From NCBI GenBank assembly GCA_028290385.1, contig JAQGJZ010000462.1, positions 1 to 14,124 on the forward strand: a stretch of 14,124 nucleotides of DNA, read 5' to 3'. This DNA is from Enterovirga sp. GTDB lineage: Bacteria > Pseudomonadota > Alphaproteobacteria > Rhizobiales > Beijerinckiaceae. Below the pieces are notes generated by a model. That model was not told the origin of the DNA, made no database searches, and saw nothing but the letters and a program-made list of their open reading frames with translations. Below are positions 1-8,980 of this stretch, piece after piece (position 1 is the first letter of the stretch; every line of letters begins with the position of its first letter). Position numbers and translations under genes: made by a program.

Positions 1-94
1 GGTCGAGTACGGCCGTGTCGCGCAGGTGATGGCGATCGTGACCTCTGGGGGCTTCAAGCGGGTCGCGCTCGTGACCGAGCCTGAGCAGCGCTGA
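1..94 (+). CDS. tolR: TolR, C-terminal end (partial)
   Basis: Only the last 30 codons and the TGA stop (92-94) are present; the reading frame begins at base 2 and the gene runs off the left edge. The visible peptide ends in GGFKRVALVTEPEQR, which resembles the beta-strand end of the periplasmic ExbD/TolR domain. TolR is the inner-membrane partner of TolQ in the proton-driven Tol-Pal motor. The call rests mainly on position, 15 nt before tolA in the canonical tolQRAB-pal order, and on this short match. The transmembrane segment and its aspartate lie outside the window. Confidence 0.8.
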   Translation, partial: VEYGRVAQVMAIVTSGGFKRVALVTEPEQR

Positions 95-109
95 GGTTCG
101 CGGCAGATC

Positions 110-1444
110 GTGCGTGTGTCCTTTAACCGTTCCCAGCCCGGCCCCTGGATCTCCGGCGCGGCGCATGGCGCGATCCTGCTCGCGGCCGTGTTCGGCCTGT
201 CCTCCAACACCCTGCCGGATGCGAATGAAGGCATTCCGGTCGAGGTCATGACGGAGAACCAGTTCTCCGAGATGACCAAGGGCGAGCGGCAGGCGGCCAA
301 GCCGCTGCCGGATCCCAAGCCCCGCGCCGACCGCGTCGCCGAGACCCGCGTTGAGCGCGATCCCGGGGAAGCGAAGGTCGACGCGCCGGCGCCGCCGAAG
401 CGGCCCGCGGAGGTGAAGGTCGCCGAGGAAGAGACCGAGGCTGCGGCCGCGGCTGCCGCGCCTCCGCCTCCGCCCGCGCCCAAGCGTCTGGCCGAGGCCA
501 ATCCCGAGCCGCCGCCGCCGGCACCGCCGTCCCGTCCCGAGCCGCCGAAGCCCGACCCGAAGGTCGAGGCGCAGAAGGCGGCCGACGCCAAGGCTGCCGC
601 AGCCGCCAAAGCCGCCGCGGAGGCCAAGGCCGTCGAGGCCGAAAAGATGGCCGAACGGCTGGAAGCCGAAGCGCTCGAGAAGGCTCGCGTCGAGGCCGCG
701 AAGGCCAAGGCCGAGGCGGAGCACAGGAAGCAGGTGGCCGACGCCAAGGCGAAAGCCGAGGCCGAGCACCGCAAGCAGTTCGCGGAGGCAAAGGCCAAGG
801 CGGAGCTCGACGCCAAGATGAAGGCGATCGCCGAGGCCGAGGCGCGCGAGAAGGCCGAAGCGGAGGCCGAGCGCCGCAAGGAACTCGCGGACGCCAAGGC
901 CAAGGCCGAGGCGGATGCCAAGGCCAAGGCGCTCGCCCAGGCGAAAGCCAAGGCGGATGCCGAGGCGAAGGCGCGCAAGCAGGCCGAGGCGGCGGACAAG
1001 TTCAGCCCCGGCGACATCCGCCAGCTGCTCGCCTCCAAGGAGCCGTCGCAATCCTCGGGCGCCACGGGCCGCGAGGTCCAGCGCACCGCGTCGCTCGGCA
1101 CCGCGGCCGGCAATTCGCAGCGGCTCAACCCGAGCCAGCGCGACCAGCTGATCGGGCTTCTGTCCGAGCAGTTGCACCGCTGCTGGCAGGTGCCGATCGC
1201 CGCCCAGTCGGCCGACAAGCCGCCGGTTCCGACCGTGCGGGTCAGGCTGAACCAGGATGGTTCGCTCGCGGGCGAGCCGGTGGTGGTGAACACCTCGGGC
1301 GATCCGCTTTTCCGCACCGTGGCGGACAGCGCGACGCGCGCGACCCGCCGCTGCGCGCCGCTCCGCATCCCGGCCCAGTTCGCGCCCTTCTACAACGATT
1401 GGCGCGAGCTCGTGGTGAACTTCGATCCGAGGCAGGTGGGGTGA
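110..1444 (+). CDS. tolA: TolA, inner-membrane anchored energy-transducing protein of Tol-Pal
   Basis: A 444-residue protein with GTG start. A single N-terminal transmembrane helix (about residues 13-32) carries S15-G-A-A-H19, matching the SxxxH motif by which TolA and TonB contact their TolQ/ExbB-type motors. A proline-rich section (about 90-150) is followed by a long Ala/Lys/Glu-rich helix (about 150-300) that spans the periplasm. The C-terminal TolA/TonB-like domain (about 335-444) has two cysteines, C358 and C415, that could form a disulfide. TolA is driven by TolQR and contacts TolB and Pal in the outer envelope. It begins 15 nt after tolR; the ribosome-binding site is weak (GAGG at 93-96), so a later GTG at 116 is possible. 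Its length fits the family, whose central helix varies freely. Confidence 0.95.
   Translation: MRVSFNRSQPGPWISGAAHGAILLAAVFGLSSNTLPDANEGIPVEVMTENQFSEMTKGERQAAKPLPDPKPRADRVAETRVERDPGEAKVDAPAPPKRPAEVKVAEEETEAAAAAAAPPPPPAPKRLAEANPEPPPPAPPSRPEPPKPDPKVEAQKAADAKAAAAAKAAAEAKAVEAEKMAERLEAEALEKARVEAAKAKAEAEHRKQVADAKAKAEAEHRKQFAEAKAKAELDAKMKAIAEAEAREKAEAEAERRKELADAKAKAEADAKAKALAQAKAKADAEAKARKQAEAADKFSPGDIRQLLASKEPSQSSGATGREVQRTASLGTAAGNSQRLNPSQRDQLIGLLSEQLHRCWQVPIAAQSADKPPVPTVRVRLNQDGSLAGEPVVVNTSGDPLFRTVADSATRATRRCAPLRIPAQFAPFYNDWRELVVNFDPRQVG
701..790 (+). repeat. Two tandem 15-residue repeats in the TolA helix
   Basis: Codons 198-212 and 213-227 of tolA encode near-identical 15-residue units of the form K-A-K-A-E-A-E-H-R-K-Q-x-A-x-A. 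Degenerate copies continue for about 60 more residues. Synonymous positions differ between the copies (for example AGG versus CGC for the Arg), so this is an older duplication or one held by selection on the helix. It lengthens the periplasmic spacer rather than forming a separate element. Confidence 0.8.
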
Positions 1445-1488
1445 TGACACCCCGTCGTCTCGCAGCGCCAACCCGTCAGACCCCATGA
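1444..1488 (+). CDS. Putative 14-codon coupling mini-ORF between tolA and tolB
   Basis: Its ATG (1444-1446) overlaps the tolA stop as TGATG. It reads MTPRRLAAPTRQTP, and its TGA (1486-1488) overlaps the tolB start as ATGA. AGGTGG at 1434-1439 is a plausible ribosome-binding site 4 nt upstream, whereas the bases before the tolB ATG (a CAGACCCC run) show none. The arrangement would let ribosomes pass from tolA through the mini-ORF and re-initiate on tolB. This is inference: a short open frame between two such overlaps can arise by chance, and the peptide may have no function of its own. Confidence 0.3.
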   Translation: MTPRRLAAPTRQTP

Positions 1489-2816
1489 CCCTTCTCAGCC
1501 GTCGTTCCTTCCACTCCCTAGCTGCCGGCCTTGTCGCCGGTCTCGCCGCGCCGGCGCTTGTCGCGCCTGCACGGGCCGAGCTCGTGATCGACGTGCGCCG
1601 CGGCAACTTCCAGCCGATCCCAATCGCGGTGGCGGATTTCGGCGGCGAGGGCGATCTCGGGCCGCGCATCAGCGGCATCATCGCCAACAACCTCACCCGC
1701 TCGGGCTACTTCCAAGTGCTCGAGAAGGCGCGCTTCCCCGAGCGCCCGGCCTTCGACGCCGCACCGCAATTCGCGGCCTGGAAGGCGAGCGGCGCGCAGG
1801 GGCTGGTGACCGGGCGCGTGACGCGCGACGCCTCGGGCCGGCTCCGGGCCGAGTTCCGGCTGTGGGACCTCGTCTCGGGGCAGCAGGTCCAAGGCCAGCA
1901 ATACACGACGGATTCGGCCAGCTGGCGCCGGGTCGGCCACATCATCTCGGACGCGGTGTTCACGAAGATCACGGGCGTCGGCGGCTTCTTCGACACGCGC
2001 ATCGCGTTCGTGGACGAATCCGGCCCGAAGGAGAACCGGCGCAAGCGCCTCGCCGTCATGGACCAGGACGGCGGCAACGTGCGCTACCTGACGCAGGGCG
2101 AGGCGCTAGCGGTCGCACCGCGCTATTCGCCCGTGACGCAGGACATTGCCTTCATGTCCCAGACCTCGGGGCAGCAGCCCCGCGTCCAGGTCATCAACCT
2201 CGAGACGGGCGCGCGCCAGCTCGTCGGCAACTTCCCCGAGATGAGCGCGAGCCCGCGCTTCGCCCCGGACGGCCGCCGCCTGCTCATCAGCCTGCAGGAC
2301 GGCGCGAACTCCAACATCTACGCCTATGATCTCGGCTCCAAGCAGACGAGCCGGCTGACCAACACCAACGCCATCGATACCTCGGCGTCCTATTCCCCGG
2401 ACGGGTCGCAGATCGTGTTCGAATCCGACCGCGGCGGAAAACAGCAGATCTACGTGATGGGGGCGGACGGCTCGTCGCCCCGCCGCATCTCCTTCGGCCA
2501 GGGCGCCTATTCGCAGCCGGCCTGGTCGCCGCGCGGCGACCTCATCGCGTTCACCAAGCAGGGCGCCAGCGGCTTCGCCATCGGCGTGATGAAGGCGGAC
2601 GGCTCGGGCGAGCGCATCCTCACGGAGGGCTTCCACAACGAAGGCCCGTCCTGGGCGCCAAACGGCCAGTACCTGGTGATCTTCCGTGATCCGGGCGGTC
2701 AGTCCGGCGGCAAGCTCTTCATGATCGACATCACCGGCAAGGTGGAGGTGTCGGTCCCGACGCCGTCCTATGCGTCCGACCCTACCTGGTCCCCGCTGCT
2801 GAGCGGCGGAGCCTGA
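1485..2816 (+). CDS. tolB: TolB, periplasmic beta-propeller of Tol-Pal
   Basis: A 443-residue precursor. Residues 1-31 form a signal peptide with S5-R6-R7-S-F9 followed by a mild Ala/Gly-rich hydrophobic stretch and an A-R-A cleavage site, so export is probably by the Tat route. The N-terminal domain (about 32-160) precedes a six-bladed WD40-like propeller with repeated YSPDG/WSP-type blade motifs (for example around residues 304-330). TolB lies in the periplasm and binds Pal; TolA action frees Pal. Length is normal for the family. The start lies 40 nt after tolA with no recognisable ribosome-binding site, which fits coupling through the overlapping mini-ORF. No further in-frame start with a good site was seen, and the Tat-like N-terminus supports this one. 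Confidence 0.96.
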   Translation: MTLLSRRSFHSLAAGLVAGLAAPALVAPARAELVIDVRRGNFQPIPIAVADFGGEGDLGPRISGIIANNLTRSGYFQVLEKARFPERPAFDAAPQFAAWKASGAQGLVTGRVTRDASGRLRAEFRLWDLVSGQQVQGQQYTTDSASWRRVGHIISDAVFTKITGVGGFFDTRIAFVDESGPKENRRKRLAVMDQDGGNVRYLTQGEALAVAPRYSPVTQDIAFMSQTSGQQPRVQVINLETGARQLVGNFPEMSASPRFAPDGRRLLISLQDGANSNIYAYDLGSKQTSRLTNTNAIDTSASYSPDGSQIVFESDRGGKQQIYVMGADGSSPRRISFGQGAYSQPAWSPRGDLIAFTKQGASGFAIGVMKADGSGERILTEGFHNEGPSWAPNGQYLVIFRDPGGQSGGKLFMIDITGKVEVSVPTPSYASDPTWSPLLSGGA

Positions 2817-2854
2817 GCGATCACTTCGGTCCGCGCTCGGGTGGTCTGCCGCAA

Positions 2855-2870
2855 TTCAGACAGCATTAAC
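2855..2870 (+). promoter_or_regulatory. Near-consensus CtrA-type site upstream of pal
   Basis: TTCA-N7-TTAAC in the 190-nt tolB-pal gap differs at one base from the alphaproteobacterial CtrA pattern TTAA-N7-TTAAC. A second isolated TTAAC lies at 2949-2953 without a matching upstream half. It suggests that pal has its own, possibly cell-cycle-linked, promoter. No convincing -35/-10 pair was identified in the gap. Confidence 0.3.
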
Positions 2871-2924
2871 CCTGACGAGACCTTTCGGATTCGCGGCCGG
2901 CGCTACGTCGTGCCGGCAAGACTT

Positions 2925-2938
2925 CGTCAAGGTTGACG
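2925..2938. promoter_or_regulatory. Short inverted repeat upstream of pal
   Basis: CGTCAA-GG-TTGACG is a perfect 6-bp inverted repeat with a 2-bp centre, 68 nt before the pal start. A 2-nt loop is too tight for an RNA hairpin, so if it functions it is more likely a dimer-binding DNA site. The right arm also resembles a -35 element (TTGACG), but no -10 lies at proper spacing. Another imperfect stem-loop is visible just upstream (2897-2916, CCGGCGC paired with GTGCCGG). Confidence 0.3.
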
Positions 2939-3006
2939 GAACCTGTCCTTAACACCTCGCGGCTAGCCCTGATCCCGTCCAGGGTTGCGTGAAGGAGTTC
3001 TTCGAG

Positions 3007-3558
3007 ATGTCGCTGTCGTCCCTCGGTCGGGGCGCAACCGCCCTCAAGCTTGCTGCCGCGTTGACGGCCGCCTTGTCGATTGCTGCCTGCTCGTCCACGC
3101 CCGACCAACTCGCCGACGCATCCGCGGCCGGCGGCGCCGGTGGGCGCGGGGGCTTTGGCGCGGGCGGTGCCGGCGGTCCGGCCACCCCGGGCTCGGCTCA
3201 GGACTTTGTCGTCAATGTCGGCGATCGCGTGTTCTTCGAGTCCGACTCCTCCGACCTGACGCCAACCGCGACCGGCACGCTCGACCGGCAGGCGCAGTGG
3301 CTGCAGCGCTACCCGCGCCACTCGTTCCTGGTGGAAGGCCATGCGGACGAGCGCGGCACGCGCGAATACAACTTCTCGCTCAGCGCCCGCCGCGCACAGA
3401 CCGTGCGTGACTATTTGGCCTCGCGCGGGATCCCCGCCGCCCGCATGCGGACCGTCTCCTACGGCAAGGAGCGCCCGGTTGCGGTCTGCAACGACATCTC
3501 GTGCTGGTCGCAGAACCGCCGCGCCGTGACCGTCATCGGGGCCGGCGGCGAATCCTGA
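3007..3558 (+). CDS. pal: Pal, peptidoglycan-associated outer-membrane lipoprotein
   Basis: A 183-residue lipoprotein. The start is the ATG at 3007, 9 nt after AAGGAG (2992-2997); an in-frame GTG at 2989 lies inside that ribosome-binding site and is not preferred. The signal peptide ends in a lipobox L-S-I-A-A-C28, so C28 should be lipidated. A Gly/Ala-rich linker (about 40-65) leads to an OmpA-like peptidoglycan-binding domain. There GHADERGT (D114) and LSARRA (R129) match the diaminopimelate-binding Asp and Arg. C161 and C166 flank a short loop. Pal tethers the outer membrane to peptidoglycan and is the load moved by TolA/TolB. The 190-nt gap upstream suggests additional promoter control relative to tolB. 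Confidence 0.96.
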   Translation: MSLSSLGRGATALKLAAALTAALSIAACSSTPDQLADASAAGGAGGRGGFGAGGAGGPATPGSAQDFVVNVGDRVFFESDSSDLTPTATGTLDRQAQWLQRYPRHSFLVEGHADERGTREYNFSLSARRAQTVRDYLASRGIPAARMRTVSYGKERPVAVCNDISCWSQNRRAVTVIGAGGES

Positions 3559-3577
3559 TCGCCCACGTTCGTGCCGC

Positions 3578-3594
3578 CGCGGCCTCCGGCCGCG
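3578..3594 (+). other. GC-rich hairpin in the pal-cpoB gap
   Basis: CGCGGCC-TCC-GGCCGCG forms a 7-bp stem with a 3-nt loop, 19 nt after the pal stop. Further self-complementary GGCC/CCGGCC blocks follow at 3597-3620. There is no T-run, so it is not a standard intrinsic terminator. It may stabilise the pal message or reduce read-through into cpoB. Confidence 0.4.
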
Positions 3595-3650
3595 TCGGCC
3601 TTTGGCCTCGCCGGCCGGCCATGCTAGGCGAGCCTGCAAGGAGAGTGCCG

Positions 3651-4625
3651 ATGGCCCGCTTCGCCGCGCTGGCGCTCAGCGCCGCGCTGTTCACGACCTG
3701 CCTCGCTCCGGCGCTCGCGCAGGATGCGTCCGAACTCGTCGTGAGGCTGAACCGCCTCGAAGGGCAGGTTCGGCAGATGTCCGGTCACATCGAGCAGTTG
3801 CAGTTCGAGAACCGGCAGCAGAAGGAACAGCTGCGCAAGTTCCAGGAGGACGTCGAGTACCGGTTCCAGGAGCGGTCGGGCGGAGCCCGCCCGGCGGCCC
3901 CGGCCACCACGCCGCCCTCGCAGCCGCCCGCGACGACGACGCGCTCGAACCGTCGCAGCGACGCCTTCGACCCTGGCGCCGAGCCCGATGCGCCTGGCGC
4001 GCCGCGCCCGCTCGGAACGGCGTCGTCCTCCGCTCCCATCACCGATCCGGTTCCGGGGCGTCGGCGCGGGGGCGGGGAGGATAGCGCGTTCACCGAAGGC
4101 GCTCCGGCCGCAGCGCCGCTGGACCTCGGCGCGGCCGCGCGCGGGCCCGTAGCCGGCCTGAATCCCGGGGGTTCGGGCACGAACCCGGCAGCTTCCGCCC
4201 CGCGCGCGACCGCGAGCCTCCCGCCGGCAGGCGGGGGCGAGGCGCGCTCGGATTACGAGGCCGCCTTCGCCTATGTGACGCAGAAGCAGTGGGATCAGGC
4301 CGAACCCGCGCTCCGTCGCTTCCTGTCTCAGCACGGCCGTGACCGGCTCGCCGGGGACGCGACCTACTGGCTCGGCGAGACATACCTCCAGCGCAACAAG
4401 CCGCGGGATGCTGCCGAGCAGTTCCTGAAGGTGTCGACCGAACACACCCGCTCGTCGAAGGCGCCCGACGCGCTTCTCAAGCTCGGCATGTCGCTCAACG
4501 CCCTCGGCGCCAAGGACCAGGCCTGCGCCACCTTCGCGGAGGTCGAGCGCAAGTACCCGCAGGCCTCGGCAAGTCTGAAACAGGCGGTCGACCGCGAGCA
4601 GAAGAAGGCGCGCTGCTCGGCGTGA
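3651..4625 (+). CDS. cpoB: CpoB (YbgF), periplasmic TPR protein of the Tol-Pal system
   Basis: A 324-residue precursor. The ATG at 3651 follows AAGGAGAG (3638-3645) with good spacing and yields a Sec signal peptide ending A-L-A (residues 21-23). Residues about 27-75 form a coiled coil, the trimerisation region in this family. Residues about 76-198 are a Pro/Ala/Gly/Thr-rich linker without predicted fold, longer than I recall in E. coli CpoB. Residues about 200-320 are TPR repeats (for example DYEAAFAYVTQKQWDQAEPAL). In E. coli, CpoB links Tol-Pal action to septal peptidoglycan synthesis by PBP1B. Its stop overlaps the tilS start (GTGA), so the two are translated from one message. Confidence 0.93.
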   Translation: MARFAALALSAALFTTCLAPALAQDASELVVRLNRLEGQVRQMSGHIEQLQFENRQQKEQLRKFQEDVEYRFQERSGGARPAAPATTPPSQPPATTTRSNRRSDAFDPGAEPDAPGAPRPLGTASSSAPITDPVPGRRRGGGEDSAFTEGAPAAAPLDLGAAARGPVAGLNPGGSGTNPAASAPRATASLPPAGGGEARSDYEAAFAYVTQKQWDQAEPALRRFLSQHGRDRLAGDATYWLGETYLQRNKPRDAAEQFLKVSTEHTRSSKAPDALLKLGMSLNALGAKDQACATFAEVERKYPQASASLKQAVDREQKKARCSA

Positions 4626-5734
4626 CCCGTCGGCGGCCCGGCTCGGGCAAGGCGCCGCTTGGCGAGGCCGAGTTCGCGGCGGCCTTCTCGCCGCTGGGTG
4701 ATGTCCCGCGCATTCTCGCGGCCGTCTCCGGCGGCCCGGATTCCACCGCGCTGCTGGGGGGCCTCGCCGCATGGGCGCGAGCCCGGGGCGGCCCGGACAT
4801 TTCGGCCGCCACCGTGGACCATGGGCTTCGGCCCGGCTCCCAGGCGGAAGCGGAAGCGGTGGCGCGCTTCGCGGCGCATCTCGGGGTGCCGCATACAATC
4901 CTGACCTGGTCTGGCCGAAAAGCGGAAACCGTCTCGCAGGAAGCGGCGCGGCAGGCCCGCTACCGCCTGCTCGTCGACCATGCGCGCGATATCGGCGCGA
5001 CGGACCTCGCCACCGCGCACACGCTCGACGATCAGGCCGAGACGCTGATGATGCGCCTCGCCGCCGGATCCGGCTTGTCCGGATTGGTCGGCATGCGGCG
5101 CGAGGTCGCGCGGGGCGGCATCCGCCATGTCAGGCCGCTTCTGCCGTTTTCCAAGGCGCGGCTGCTGGCGACCTGCCGGGAGCACGGCTGGCCTTTCGCC
5201 GAGGATCCCTCGAACGCCGACCCGCGCTTCGCCCGGGTGCGCTGGCGCCGCGAGCTGTTGCCGCTGCTCTCGCGGGAGGGGCTCGATGCCGGGCGTCTCG
5301 GCCGGCTGGCAGAGCGCCTGTCGAGAGCGGACGAGGCTTTGGACCACGCCGCGCGTGGCGTTTTCGACCGGGCGGCACGACGATGCGGCGCCGACCTCGT
5401 GCTGGACGCCCGGGATCTGGCGCGCGAGCCGAGGGAGATCGTGCTGCGCGTCCTCATGCGTGCCGTTAAGGACCGCGCGCCCGGAACAGCGGAGGGCGCG
5501 GAGGCGCATCTGCGGCTCGAGCGACTTGAGGAGTGTCTGGAGGCGCTGCTGCTGGGGCTCCGAAGCGGGCTTTCGGTGCGCCGCACGCTCGCGGGTCGGC
5601 TGCTTCATCTCGACCGGAAGGCAACGCTCACCGTGTCTCCGGAGGGTGTTCGGCGTCGCGGGAAACGAGAAGCGGTAACCGCGATCGCTATCCCGGAGGC
5701 TGGTTCACTTGGCAGGGGACCTGGGCGTCCCTAG
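4622..5734 (+). CDS. tilS: tRNA(Ile)-lysidine synthase TilS
   Basis: A 370-residue cytoplasmic enzyme that converts C34 of tRNA-Ile2 (CAU anticodon) to lysidine using ATP and lysine, so that the tRNA reads AUA. The N-type ATP pyrophosphatase P-loop is S36-G-G-P-D-S-T42. The family signature H133-T-L-D-D-Q-A-E-T141 and the block [12 protein letters not shown], followed by EDPSN, are also present. The protein is shorter than I recall for E. coli TilS (about 430), so the C-terminal tRNA-binding region is probably reduced. The GTG start overlaps the cpoB stop by 4 nt; no separate ribosome-binding site is obvious, so coupling is likely. The final TAG codon is part of the predicted -10 element of the next gene. 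Confidence 0.94.
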   Translation: MTRRRPGSGKAPLGEAEFAAAFSPLGDVPRILAAVSGGPDSTALLGGLAAWARARGGPDISAATVDHGLRPGSQAEAEAVARFAAHLGVPHTILTWSGRKAETVSQEAARQARYRLLVDHARDIGATDLATAHTLDDQAETLMMRLAAGSGLSGLVGMRREVARGGIRHVRPLLPFSKARLLATCREHGWPFAEDPSNADPRFARVRWRRELLPLLSREGLDAGRLGRLAERLSRADEALDHAARGVFDRAARRCGADLVLDARDLAREPREIVLRVLMRAVKDRAPGTAEGAEAHLRLERLEECLEALLLGLRSGLSVRRTLAGRLLHLDRKATLTVSPEGVRRRGKREAVTAIAIPEAGSLGRGPGRP

Positions 5735-5737
5735 ATT
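5708..5737 (+). promoter_or_regulatory. Predicted ftsH promoter, sigma70- or RpoH-like
   Basis: TTGGCA (5709-5714), a 17-bp spacer and TAGATT (5732-5737) give a good housekeeping-type match. Read as CTTGGC (5708-5713), 17 bp and CTAGAT (5731-5736), the same bases resemble the heat-shock sigma factor pattern of rhizobia (CTTG at -35, C-x-A-x-A-T at -10, as I recall it). The -10 contains the tilS stop TAG. A transcript would begin near 5743-5745, at or in the ribosome-binding site of the mini-ORF that follows. Confidence 0.5.
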
Positions 5738-5752
5738 ACCTTGAGGAGACGA

Positions 5753-5793
5753 GTGCGTCCGCTCGCCACGCGTCTCGGGGATCGCCCGCAGAG

Positions 5794-5797
<4 letters not shown>
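5753..5797 (+). CDS. Putative 14-codon leader mini-ORF before ftsH
   Basis: A GTG start (5753) lies 4 nt after GAGGAG (5743-5748), the strongest ribosome-binding site between tilS and ftsH. It reads [14 protein letters not shown], and its TGA (5795-5797) overlaps the ftsH start as ATGA. The annotated ftsH ATG has only a weak purine stretch of its own. It is therefore a candidate for translational coupling of ftsH. Its length and its Arg/Pro-rich content resemble the mini-ORF before tolB. Function is inference; the alternative is that ribosomes bind GAGGAG for another purpose or that the frame is accidental. Confidence 0.35.
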
Positions 5798-7713
<1,916 letters not shown>

Positions 7714-7733
7714 CCCCAAGCCTCACCTGATGA

Positions 7734-7762
7734 AAAAGCCCGCCGATCCGGCGGGCTTTTTT
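7734..7762. terminator. Bidirectional intrinsic terminator between ftsH and the LLM gene
   Basis: GCCCGCCG (7738-7745), loop ATC and CGGCGGGC (7749-7756) form a perfect 8-bp stem. Six T follow on the + strand, and a run of A precedes the stem, which gives T on the - strand. It lies 21 nt after the ftsH stop and 16 nt beyond the 3' end of the convergent LLM gene, so it can serve both. Confidence 0.93.
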
Positions 7763-7777
7763 GTTGGGCCTGGTCCG

Positions 7778-8800
7778 TCACGCCGCCTGGGCGGCGGCGG
7801 GTCCGGATGCGGTGGCCTTGAGGCCAGCGGCCTCGGCGATCAGCTCGATGGCGCGTAGGCGGTCCGCGTGGTCGTAGACGTCCGTCACGATCATCAGCTC
7901 GTCGGCACCCGTCTCGGCGATCAGGGCGTCCAGCCCCGCCCGCACCGTCGCCGGGGAGCCGACGATCGTCCGGGCGAGCATCCCCATCACCTGCGCTTTC
8001 TCGGCCGGCGACCAATAGGTTTCGATGTCGTCGATCGGCGGCTGGCTGAGCCCGCGCGTGCCGCGGAACATGTTGGTGAAGGACATCTGCTGGGTGGTGG
8101 CGAGCCGGCGCGCCTCCGCGTCGGTTTCGGCCGCGACCACGTTCACGCCGACCATCGCGTAGGGCCGCGCGAGCTGCTGGGACGGCTTGAAGCGCGCGCG
8201 GTAGATCTGCAGCGCGTCGACGAGCAGGTCCGGGGCGAAATGCGACGCGAACGCGTAAGGCAGCCCGAGCTCGGCCGCGAGCATCGCGCCGAAATGGCTG
8301 GAGCCGAGGATCCAGAGCGGCACGTTGGTGCCCGCGGCGGGCACGGCCTGGATGCGCTGCCCCGGCCCGGCTTCCGCCAGAAGCGCCTGCAGCTCGAGAA
8401 CGTCCTGCGGAAAATGCTCCGCCGCCTCGGGGCTGCGCCGCAGCGCGCGCAGCGTCATCTGGTCCGTGCCGGGCGCCCGGCCGAGCCCGAGATCGATCCG
8501 GCCCGGGAAGAGCCGCTCCAGCGTGCCGAACTGCTCCGCGATCACGTAGGGCGCGTGGTTCGGCAGCATGATGCCGCCGGCGCCGATCCGGATGGTGTTC
8601 GTGCCGCCCGCGATATGGGCGAGCACGACCGAGGTCGCGGCGCTCGCGATCCCGATCATGTTGTGGTGCTCGGCGACCCAGATGCGCCCATAGCCGAGCC
8701 GCTCGGCATGCCGGGCGAGGTCGCGCGCGTTCAGGAGCGCCCCGCGGGCGTCGGTCTCCTCCGTGACCCGGACGAGTTCGAGAATCGAGAGTGGGGTCAT
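7778..8800 (-). CDS. LLM-class flavin-dependent oxidoreductase (bacterial luciferase-like, group 1/MsnO8-type)
   Basis: A 340-residue protein of the bacterial luciferase-like (alpha subunit type) TIM-barrel superfamily, which uses FMN or F420 for monooxygenation. The family hallmark W41-V-A-E-H-H-N47 near the N-terminus, [17 protein letters not shown], and the block with [14 protein letters not shown] are typical of the YhbW/MsnO8 'group 1' branch. FMN with a partner reductase is the likely cofactor; the substrate cannot be told from sequence. The ATG at 8800 follows AGGAAGG with 4-nt spacing and fits the family N-terminus; extending upstream adds a Cys-rich segment without similarity. It is convergent to ftsH and divergent from glmM, so it interrupts an otherwise conserved block. 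Base composition looks like its neighbours. Confidence 0.9.
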   Translation of the reverse strand: MTPLSILELVRVTEETDARGALLNARDLARHAERLGYGRIWVAEHHNMIGIASAATSVVLAHIAGGTNTIRIGAGGIMLPNHAPYVIAEQFGTLERLFPGRIDLGLGRAPGTDQMTLRALRRSPEAAEHFPQDVLELQALLAEAGPGQRIQAVPAAGTNVPLWILGSSHFGAMLAAELGLPYAFASHFAPDLLVDALQIYRARFKPSQQLARPYAMVGVNVVAAETDAEARRLATTQQMSFTNMFRGTRGLSQPPIDDIETYWSPAEKAQVMGMLARTIVGSPATVRAGLDALIAETGADELMIVTDVYDHADRLRAIELIAEAAGLKATASGPAAAQAA

Positions 8801-8980
8801 GAAGCCTTCCTGAGACACCCTGCAGCCGCAACAGCGGCACGAGGCTCCAGATATGAGCGGCCGGGCGGGGCCGTTCCAGGCGCAGCAGCCCTTCGCCACA
8901 CGCGCATCAGCACGGGTGCGCGGACTCATCATCCTTCAACCGCTATCAGCTAGGCTGTAGGTTGCGGCTGCCCGAATGTC

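Noticed and set aside
2933..2967. TTGACG with GCTAGC as a pal promoter
   Set aside because: The spacer is 23 bp, too long for a sigma70-type promoter.
3624..5608. Long antisense frames opposite cpoB and tilS (424 and 414 codons)
   Set aside because: Arg/Pro/Ala-biased shadows of two well-supported genes with no recognisable motif.
8801..8932. A 44-residue N-terminal extension of the LLM protein
   Set aside because: The internal ATG has a good ribosome-binding site and matches the family start. The extension is Cys/Arg-rich and unlike the family.
7868..8953. A 361-codon + strand frame opposite the LLM gene
   Set aside because: Shadow of the clear luciferase-like protein; the sequence is Arg/Asp/Gly-rich without a fold.
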